DNA from: GCA-002780795 sp964545385
GTDB lineage: Bacteria; Patescibacteriota; Microgenomatia; UBA1406; GWC2-37-13
DNA: 9,105 bases
Assembly (NCBI GenBank): GCA_964545385.1
Contig: CAZJFG010000024.1
Coordinates: 1 to 9,105, forward strand
Direction of reading: 5' to 3'
Under the pieces are notes generated by a model. That model worked only from the letters and a program-made list of their open reading frames with translations, did not search any database and had not been told where the DNA came from. A program made the translations under genes and the position numbers. Positions 1 through 5,528 of this stretch are shown here, piece by piece (the first letter of the stretch is position 1; each line of letters starts with the position of its first letter).

Positions 1-9
1 AATGTAATC

Positions 10-729
10 ATGACGATTACAATTTCTGTTCCCCAAGATATCCATTGTCTTTTGAAAGTTGGTGATAGCATCAATTTTGGCGAGCCTTTTCTGGAAAAAA
101 AAGAAAAGAAACAATCGGAACTTTTTATCGCCAAGGATTTAGGAATTCAGCCAAAAAAAATTTTCAGATATTTAAAGAAATTTGTCGGGGACAGTGTGTC
201 TAGAGATGAAATCGTTGCTCTGAAAAAGGATTTTTTCTCGGAAAAAAAAATACTTTCGCCCTTTGATGGAATTATTAAGGAGATTGACCATGATCAGGGT
301 AAAATAGTCTTAACCATCAACGAAAAAGAAAAAAAAGTAACTACAGCTTATTTTCAAGGAGAAGTTTTTTCCTTAAAAAAAGGATATATCGAATTAAAAG
401 TCAAAAAATCATCCTGCTATCAAATTAAAAAAGGCGAAATCAATTTCGGCGGAAAGGTCTTTTATATGATAGAAGAAGATTTTACTCAATTAAGCAGTAA
501 TACTGTCAACAACAAACTTGTGGTTTCTCCAAATATTACCGGTCTGTTTGAACCTAAGATTGAAGCTCTTGGTGCAACAGGTTTTGTATGCGTCAACTTG
601 CAAAATACAAATCCATCAATACCTTATGCTATATTAAAAAATCCTGACGATCTTAAAAAAATATTTGAGGAAAAACTTACCTATTGCTATGTAGACCAAC
701 AATCTAGTAAAATATTTTTTTACGAATAA
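10..729 (+). CDS. Conserved-type hypothetical protein with lipoyl/biotinyl-like barrel domain
   Basis: A protein of about 239 residues whose function I do not recognise. Residues about 60-105 read like a hammerhead or lipoyl/biotinyl-type barrel: a VGDSVSRDE turn is followed by ILSPFDGIIKEI and a GKIVLTI strand, the pattern of a barrel half that ends in SPxDGxI. No MKM-type modifiable lysine is seen, so the fold may be structural rather than cofactor-bearing. An N-terminal stretch (about 15-25, KVGDSINFGEPF) looks like a second half-barrel. The C-terminal part (about 165-239) is a separate globular piece with GATGFV and ends in KIFFYE. There is no signal peptide or membrane segment, so it is probably cytoplasmic. 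The frame stays open to the left edge, so the true start could lie outside the window; the ATG at 10 gives a sensible N-terminus. The ctpA ATG follows its stop after 2 bases, suggesting co-transcription with the two proteases. Confidence 0.75.
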   Translation: MTITISVPQDIHCLLKVGDSINFGEPFLEKKEKKQSELFIAKDLGIQPKKIFRYLKKFVGDSVSRDEIVALKKDFFSEKKILSPFDGIIKEIDHDQGKIVLTINEKEKKVTTAYFQGEVFSLKKGYIELKVKKSSCYQIKKGEINFGGKVFYMIEEDFTQLSSNTVNNKLVVSPNITGLFEPKIEALGATGFVCVNLQNTNPSIPYAILKNPDDLKKIFEEKLTYCYVDQQSSKIFFYE

Positions 730-731
730 AT

Positions 732-1988
732 ATGCAGGCTAAAAAAATAACAAACTTTCTTTTGATTATTTCCGTTGCTATTTTTTTGTTTGGCTCAGGC
801 TATAGAATAGGCGAGTACCGGGCAAATCAAACAAAAATAATCGGCACAAGCTACAATATCATTAATACTTCATCTGAAAATGAAAAAACCAAGGTAAAAA
901 ACATTGATTTTTCTCTTTTTTGGGAGGTTTGGAATAGTATTGAAAAAAAATATGTCGATAAGAAAAAAATCGATCCAACAAAAATGTTTTACGGCGCCAT
1001 AAAGGGAATGGTTGCTTCAGTTGAGGATCCTTATACTTTTTTTCTAACACCGGAAGAAAATAAACAATCCAAAGACGACCTTGGCGGTAAATTTGAAGGA
1101 ATTGGTGCTCAACTTGGCCTTAAAGATAACCGAATTATTATTGTTGCCCCTCTTAAGAATTCACCTGCTGAAAAAGCTGGTATTCGGGCCGGCGATGTAA
1201 TTACCAAAGTCAACGGCAAATCAACTAAAGACTGGACCTTGACCCAGGCTGTCAATAAAATTCGGGGCGAGAAAGGAAGTAAAGTCAAACTTACTCTTGA
1301 ACGTAATGATAAAGAATTTACGGTCAATATTACTCGGGATCAAATAAACGTTTCTTCGATCGAACTTTCCTATGAAACTAAAAATGGTAAAAAAATTGCA
1401 ATTCTTAAATTAAATCAGTTCGGTGAGAATACCAATGAAGAATGGAATAAAGCAGTCAATGAAATAAAAACTCTTTGGGATAAAAAGCAGGTTGACGGAA
1501 TGATCCTTGATCTACGGGATAATCCGGGAGGTTATCTAGACGGCTCCGTCTATCTCGCTTCTGAATTTTTACCCCTTGGCAAGGTAGTGGTTCGGCAGGA
1601 ATCAACAACTATAGACAATAAGACGTATTATATAGTCCGCAATGGTTTACTCAAAGATATTCCTCTTGTTGTTTTGATAAACGAAGGTTCTGCTTCAGCT
1701 TCAGAAATCTTAAGCGGAGCATTGCGTGACTATAAAAGAGCAAAACTTGTCGGACAAAAAACATTTGGCAAAGGCTCTGTTCAAGAAGCTCTGGATATCG
1801 GCGGAAATAAGGCAGGTTTGCATATTACCGTTGCTAAATGGATCCTGCCCAATGGCGATTGGATAAACAGTAAGGGTATTGAACCCGACATTAAGGTTGA
1901 GTTAAAATTAAAAGAGGGTAATACTTTAACTCGGGAAAATGACACTCAGCTTGATCGAGCAATTGAAGTTTTACTAAATAATTTATAA
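732..1988 (+). CDS. ctpA: C-terminal processing peptidase, S41 family, membrane anchored
   Basis: A carboxy-terminal processing serine protease acting outside the cytoplasmic membrane. Residues about 7-26 form an uncleaved signal-anchor helix. A PDZ domain (about 118-205) carries the FEGIGAQLG carboxylate-loop region and the SPAEKAGIRAGDVI signature. The S41 catalytic core follows, with DLRDNPGG near residue 260. The GSASASEI motif places the nucleophile at Ser322, and FGKGSVQ gives the general base Lys347 with Gln351. The 25-residue Ser-Lys and 4-residue Lys-Gln spacings match my recollection of Bacillus CtpB. At 418 residues the length is normal for CtpA/CtpB. Its TAA shares one base with the htrA ATG (TAATG), so translation is probably coupled. 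No SD sequence precedes the ATG. Substrate cannot be told from sequence; family members trim or degrade envelope proteins. Assignment to the family is firm, the CtpA symbol is approximate. Confidence 0.93.
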   Translation: MQAKKITNFLLIISVAIFLFGSGYRIGEYRANQTKIIGTSYNIINTSSENEKTKVKNIDFSLFWEVWNSIEKKYVDKKKIDPTKMFYGAIKGMVASVEDPYTFFLTPEENKQSKDDLGGKFEGIGAQLGLKDNRIIIVAPLKNSPAEKAGIRAGDVITKVNGKSTKDWTLTQAVNKIRGEKGSKVKLTLERNDKEFTVNITRDQINVSSIELSYETKNGKKIAILKLNQFGENTNEEWNKAVNEIKTLWDKKQVDGMILDLRDNPGGYLDGSVYLASEFLPLGKVVVRQESTTIDNKTYYIVRNGLLKDIPLVVLINEGSASASEILSGALRDYKRAKLVGQKTFGKGSVQEALDIGGNKAGLHITVAKWILPNGDWINSKGIEPDIKVELKLKEGNTLTRENDTQLDRAIEVLLNNL

Positions 1989-3133
1989 TGAAAAAATTAC
2001 TCACGTTACTTGCCATTTTATTTATCATTTTGATTATCGGAATTCAGACTAAAATTTTTCCGAATATTGGTTTTTTAAACTCAAATAATCTCTCTTCACC
2101 CACAGAAAAACAAACTGTGGTTTATGAGGAATCGGTAATAACCAAGGTGGTTGATGATTCTGTGCCATCGGTTGTTACAGTTGCTATAAATAAAACAGCT
2201 TCCACTACGGATTCTTACCAGATTGACCTTTCTGACCCGTTTTCTCCTTTTAAAAAAGTACCGGGGGAAACAAAAACAATCGAACAGAATATCGGTAGTG
2301 GCTTTATCATCTCAAAAGACGGTCTTATCATCACAAACAAACATGTAGTCTCGGATACGGAGGCGACGTATCATATATTGACCAATGACAGTAAGAAATT
2401 TAATGTTGAAAAAATTTACCGCGACTCTTTAAATGATCTTGCCATTTTGAAAATTAGCACGTCGTCCGGCAGTTTTAAACCTCTTACGCTTGGGAATTCC
2501 GACAATTTAAAACTTGGTCAGTTGGTCATTGCCATCGGTACGCCTCTTGGCGAGTTCACAAATACAGTAACAAGTGGTATTGTTTCCGGCCTCGGGCGAG
2601 GAATCACGGCCGGTTCTCCTTATGAAAATTATGTGGAAAAGCTGGACAACGTCATCCAAACAGATGCAGCTATTTCCGCCGGCAACTCCGGTGGGCCTCT
2701 TTTAAATTCCAAAGGTGAAGTGATCGGAATAAATACGGCTGTTTCTCAAGAAGGTCAGAATATTGGTTTTGCCATTCCTTCCAATGTAATAAAAGATCTT
2801 ATTGACAACTTTAACAAAAAAGGGGGTACATTTGAAAAACCTTATTTGGGCCTGCGATATAAAATACTTGATCGACAGACTGCAATTTTAAATGATGTTG
2901 TCGCCGGCGCCTATGTTATCCAAGTTATTAAAGATTCACCGGCAGCAAAAGCAGGCATCCAAGAAGAGGATATCATTATTGAGTTTGACGGGACAAAAAT
3001 TACTGGCACGGACGATCAGCAACTGGCAAAACTCATAGACCAAAAAAAAATAAACCAAACTATTGCAATAAAAATTTGGCGCAACAAGGAAACTTTGATT
3101 AAAAAAGTTACCCTTCAAGCCTACGAGCAATGA
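1988..3133 (+). CDS. htrA: HtrA/DegP-type trypsin-like serine protease (S1C) with one PDZ domain
   Basis: An envelope quality-control protease of 381 residues. Residues 1-22 are a hydrophobic membrane anchor with a short basic start (MKK). The chymotrypsin-like domain spans about 45-280, with the catalytic triad His119 (TNKHVV), Asp150 (NDLAIL) and Ser234 (GNSGGP). One PDZ domain follows at about 285-378, with SPAAKAGIQEEDII. This layout (anchor, protease, single PDZ) matches the monoderm HtrA and DegS type rather than two-PDZ DegP. Start: the ATG overlaps the last base of the ctpA stop, giving a TAATG junction, and no alternative start fits the anchor better. There is no SD sequence. A second in-frame TGA lies 6 bases after the stop. 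Together with ctpA it forms a protease pair, plausibly for clearing misfolded or damaged surface proteins; a substrate cannot be inferred. Confidence 0.94.
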   Translation: MKKLLTLLAILFIILIIGIQTKIFPNIGFLNSNNLSSPTEKQTVVYEESVITKVVDDSVPSVVTVAINKTASTTDSYQIDLSDPFSPFKKVPGETKTIEQNIGSGFIISKDGLIITNKHVVSDTEATYHILTNDSKKFNVEKIYRDSLNDLAILKISTSSGSFKPLTLGNSDNLKLGQLVIAIGTPLGEFTNTVTSGIVSGLGRGITAGSPYENYVEKLDNVIQTDAAISAGNSGGPLLNSKGEVIGINTAVSQEGQNIGFAIPSNVIKDLIDNFNKKGGTFEKPYLGLRYKILDRQTAILNDVVAGAYVIQVIKDSPAAKAGIQEEDIIIEFDGTKITGTDDQQLAKLIDQKKINQTIAIKIWRNKETLIKKVTLQAYEQ

Positions 3134-3139
3134 CTTTCG

Positions 3140-3148
3140 TGATATAAT
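3140..3148 (+). promoter_or_regulatory. Extended -10 promoter for hisS (TGATATAAT)
   Basis: TG-A-TATAAT is a perfect extended -10 element in the 23-base gap after htrA. No recognisable -35 hexamer lies 16-18 bases upstream, as expected when the TG extension compensates. Taking the last T (3148) as -7 puts transcription start near 3155, two bases before the hisS ATG. The same 9-mer recurs before rpmE and rplJ. Confidence 0.7.
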
Positions 3149-3156
3149 TTGTTTAT

Positions 3157-4413
3157 ATGGCAGTCAATCTAAACCCACCTCGGGGTTTCCGTGATTTTTA
3201 TCCTGAGGATAAGAAAACCCAAGAATATATTTTTTCAAAACTTAAAAAAATTGCCGATTCTTTCGGCTTCTCTTCATATGATGGACCTATTTTAGAGGAT
3301 ATCAAAATTTACCTAAATAAAACATCCAAAGAACTTATCAACCGTCAAACATTCACTGTTAAAACAAAAGATGAAACTCTTGTTATGAGGCCGGAAATGA
3401 CACCTTCTTTGGCTCGAATGATTGCCAAAGCAACGGGCAAGCTGACCTTTCCGCAAAAACTATTTAATCTTGGACTTAGGTTTCGTTATGAAGCACCACA
3501 AAAAGGCAGGGAAAGGGAGTTTTACCAAGCCGACTTTGATATACTTGCTCGAAATAGTGTTCTGGCCGATGCCGAAATTCTAAACGTTGCAGTCGCCATT
3601 TTTACCTCTTTTGGCGCCGGTAAAAAAGACTTTGTTGTTTACATAAACTCAAGGCAGGAGATGGAAGAATCGCTTTTAAAGCTTGATTTTAGCCAAAAAC
3701 AATATAAACGGATTTTGGGCATTATTGATAAAAAAGATAAGATTCCGCCGGAAAAGCTTGAGAAAATGCTTTTTACCATAGAAAGCGATAAAAAGAAAAT
3801 TGAAAAACTGATTATTTTTCTAAACACAAAAGGAAAAAATAACTCCACCTATTTTGGAAAACTGTTTTTTTATCTTGAAAAACTCGGTATTGCCGACTAT
3901 TGTAAAATCAATTACAATATTGTTCGAGGTTTGGATTATTATACCGGTCTTGTTTTTGAAGTTTGGGAAAAGGAACCAAAAATGAGAAGGGCTCTTTTGG
4001 GCGGAGGCAGGTATGATAACCTTATTGCCAACTTCAACCCTAAAAATCAGATAAATGGTGTTGGTTTTGCCACTTCCGATGTTGTTTTATGGGAATTTTT
4101 GAAGAATAAGAAATTGCTTCCTCAAATGAGCATTAACAAAACAAAGGTCTTTGTCACAATATTTAGTGAGGAAACTGTCGGTAAATCCCTGAATATTCTA
4201 AATTTATTGAGGAAGAACAATGTTGCCGTAGAAATTTCCTTAGATGATAAAAAAATAGACAAACAACTTAAATATGCCAACCGCAAAAGTATTCCTTATG
4301 CCGTTATACTCGGACCTGAGGAGATAGAAAAGAATATCTACAAACTTAAAGATATGAAAACCGGTCTGCAAAAAAATCTTACGGAAAACGAGTTAATTAA
4401 ATCATTGACATGA
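3157..4413 (+). CDS. hisS: Histidyl-tRNA synthetase (class II)
   Basis: Charges tRNA-His with histidine in the cytoplasm. All class II HisRS parts are present over 418 residues, a normal length. Near the N-terminus is RGFRDFYPE; motif 1 follows. RPEMTPSLAR starts at Arg78. Motif 2 with its loop runs from Arg110 (RYEAPQKGREREFYQ to residue 124). The histidine-specific HisA motif RGLDYYTG has its catalytic arginine at 257, and GGGRYD follows. The anticodon-binding domain covers about 329-418. Odd point: motif 3 reads GVGFATSDVV (301-310) where most bacterial enzymes have GFAxGLER, so the usual motif 3 arginine is absent. The RPExTPSLAR and GDVV-like signatures recall an alternative HisRS clade that I associate with plant and some bacterial enzymes. 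Its TGA overlaps the release factor start (ATGA), so the two are probably translationally coupled. The mRNA looks leaderless. Confidence 0.95.
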   Translation: MAVNLNPPRGFRDFYPEDKKTQEYIFSKLKKIADSFGFSSYDGPILEDIKIYLNKTSKELINRQTFTVKTKDETLVMRPEMTPSLARMIAKATGKLTFPQKLFNLGLRFRYEAPQKGREREFYQADFDILARNSVLADAEILNVAVAIFTSFGAGKKDFVVYINSRQEMEESLLKLDFSQKQYKRILGIIDKKDKIPPEKLEKMLFTIESDKKKIEKLIIFLNTKGKNNSTYFGKLFFYLEKLGIADYCKINYNIVRGLDYYTGLVFEVWEKEPKMRRALLGGGRYDNLIANFNPKNQINGVGFATSDVVLWEFLKNKKLLPQMSINKTKVFVTIFSEETVGKSLNILNLLRKNNVAVEISLDDKKIDKQLKYANRKSIPYAVILGPEEIEKNIYKLKDMKTGLQKNLTENELIKSLT

Positions 4414-5099
4414 CTATAAATCCAAATATCGCCATTATCGAAGCTCTCCCCGGCGTAGGCGGAGACGAGTCTAAAATCTGGATGAAAGAACTTCTACTTT
4501 CTTACATTCGTTTTGCTCAAAAAAAAGGTTTTAAGTTTTTTTATCTTGATGAAAATATTATAAGAATCCAGGGCCAGGACGCATTTCTTTTTTATAAAAA
4601 TGAAACCGGCGTCCATCGGGTTCAACGTATTCCTACAACCGAAAGGAAAGGAAGAATTCATACCTCAACTGCGGTTATCGTCGTAATCCCGCAGATTACT
4701 CAATCCGATATTAAGATTAATCCGGCGGATTTAGACTGGCAATTTTACCGCGCAGGCGGACATGGAGGGCAGAATGTAAATAAAGTTTCAACAGCAGTTC
4801 GCCTTACCCACAAACCGACAGGCATTGTGGTCACGGCAAGCCGCGAACGCTATCAGGAAGCCAATCGCAGAATTGCTCTTGAGCTTTTAGCCGGCAAGCT
4901 TTACCAACTTGCAGAAGAGAAAAGAAAAGGTTTGATGCACTCTTATGTACATGATGTCGGGACAGGTGAACGTGCTGAAAAGATTCGGACATACAATTTT
5001 CCTCAAAATCGGCTAACAGATCACAGACGAGGAAAAAGCTTTTACAATTTAGAAGAGGTCATTGAGCAAGGTAAATGGGACAAAATATTTGTTATGTGA
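4410..5099 (+). CDS. prfA: RF1-type peptide chain release factor lacking domain 1
   Basis: Frees the finished protein from the ribosome at stop codons. The protein begins directly in domain 2 (GVGGDES at 15-21, then TGVHRVQR), and the recognition tripeptide is PTT (75-77), the PxT form of RF1 that reads UAA and UAG, not the SPF of RF2. The catalytic loop GGHGGQNVNK has its GGQ at 119-121, and RTYNFPQNRLTDHR follows. At 229 residues it is about 130 shorter than usual RF1: the N-terminal helical domain 1 is missing, domain 2 is compact (no GGYKE-like segment), and the last C-terminal helix is reduced. It cannot be extended, because an in-frame TAA sits at 4398-4400, just upstream of the ATG. 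Proximity to rpmE is a common prfA arrangement, arguing that this is the main release factor. Alternatives are an RF-H or ArfB-like rescue factor, but the intact PxT favours termination. Confidence 0.85.
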   Translation: MTINPNIAIIEALPGVGGDESKIWMKELLLSYIRFAQKKGFKFFYLDENIIRIQGQDAFLFYKNETGVHRVQRIPTTERKGRIHTSTAVIVVIPQITQSDIKINPADLDWQFYRAGGHGGQNVNKVSTAVRLTHKPTGIVVTASRERYQEANRRIALELLAGKLYQLAEEKRKGLMHSYVHDVGTGERAEKIRTYNFPQNRLTDHRRGKSFYNLEEVIEQGKWDKIFVM

Positions 5100-5105
5100 T
5101 ATAAT
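5097..5105 (+). promoter_or_regulatory. Extended -10 promoter for rpmE (TGATATAAT)
   Basis: Exact copy of the extended -10 found before hisS. Its leading TGA is also the stop codon of the release factor gene, so the two signals are fused. No clear -35 is seen. The predicted start of transcription is near 5112, about 4 bases before the rpmE ATG at 5116, leaving no room for a Shine-Dalgarno sequence. Confidence 0.65.
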
Positions 5106-5115
5106 ATAAATTCTT

Positions 5116-5415
5116 ATGAAAAAAGCTATTCATCCACAGTTTTATGACAATGCCCAAGTAATCTGTTCTTGCGGCAATACGTTTACCACCGGTTCAACCA
5201 AACAAACAATATCTGTCGAGGTCTGCAACAAATGTCATCCTCTTTATACAGGCGAACAGCGTTATATCGATACGAAAGGAAAGGTTGAAGATTTTGAAAA
5301 AAAGAGAAAAATAGCGGTAAAATATCAAGAACAACGAGCCCTTAAAAAAAATAAGAAACAAAAAAAGGATGAAAAACAAACAAAAAGTTTAAAAGAATTA
5401 CTGGGTGAAATTTAA
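5116..5415 (+). CDS. rpmE: 50S ribosomal protein L31, zinc-binding type, with basic C-terminal tail
   Basis: A large-subunit ribosomal protein bridging towards the 30S head. It opens with KKAIHPQFYD, typical of L31. Four cysteines in two pairs, Cys17-x-Cys19 and Cys37-x2-Cys40, form the zinc site of the C+ (zinc-containing) L31 form, followed by HPLYTGEQR. The canonical domain ends near residue 68. About 30 further residues form a lysine and glutamine-rich tail, with KKNKKQKK around residues 77-84, making 99 residues compared with about 66-70 in well-known L31s. The tail is probably disordered and RNA-binding (inference). The start is fixed by alignment to family N-termini; there is no SD sequence and the promoter lies only 10 bases upstream. 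Confidence 0.95.
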   Translation: MKKAIHPQFYDNAQVICSCGNTFTTGSTKQTISVEVCNKCHPLYTGEQRYIDTKGKVEDFEKKRKIAVKYQEQRALKKNKKQKKDEKQTKSLKELLGEI

Positions 5416-5424
5416 TTTTTATTT

Positions 5425-5433
5425 TGATATAAT
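5425..5433 (+). promoter_or_regulatory. Extended -10 promoter for rplJ-rplL (TGATATAAT)
   Basis: Third exact copy of the 9-mer, starting 10 bases after the rpmE stop. No -35 hexamer is apparent. The predicted start is near 5440, giving a leader of about 89 nt before the rplJ ATG at 5529, unlike the near-leaderless hisS and rpmE. Confidence 0.7.
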
Positions 5434-5439
5434 TATTAT

Positions 5440-5528
5440 TCCTTGAGACTTCAGGTTTTTTGCCGACAGGCGGAGTAAAAAGATTCCTGGAGGAGAACTC
5501 TCCCACTCGGAGAGGGAAAGGACAAAAT
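5440..5528 (+). promoter_or_regulatory. Putative ribosomal protein L10 leader (autoregulatory 5' UTR of rplJL)
   Basis: Untranslated leader between the promoter and rplJ. A helix of 7 pairs (one G-U) can form between CUUCAGG (5449-5455) and CCUGGAG (5486-5492), and GAGA (5445-5448) can pair with UCUC (5499-5502), leaving an asymmetric internal bulge. The pattern AGAC-N2-CAGG ... CCUG followed by a GA-rich bulge resembles what I recall of the L10 leader, which mimics the 23S site bound by L10(L12)4. Downstream, CUCUCC (5498-5503) pairs perfectly with GGAGAG (5509-5514), a hairpin that competes with the GAGA/UCUC pairing and abuts the SD-like AAAGGA (5517-5522). That would let bound L10-L12 change access to the start site. 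Not folded by software. Confidence 0.6.

Noticed and set aside
2..13. Possible end of an upstream gene (TAA at 5-7 or TGA at 11-13)
   Set aside because: Both stops are in the same frame and could end an upstream gene overlapping the first ORF, but too few bases are present to support any gene.
862..1050. Antisense ORF of 62 codons opposite ctpA, and similar short minus-strand ORFs across the window
   Set aside because: They are shadows of clearly conserved plus-strand genes, with low-complexity or unremarkable products and no start signals.
3134..3156. Intrinsic terminator after htrA, or in other gaps
   Set aside because: None of the intergenic gaps contains a stable hairpin followed by a T-run; the largest gap (5416-5528) holds the rplJ promoter and leader instead.
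5460..5528. N-terminal extension of L10 from a TTG at 5460
   Set aside because: The 23 extra residues do not resemble any L10 N-terminus, and the DNA folds as a plausible leader; the ATG at 5529 has an SD-like AAAGGA at good spacing.
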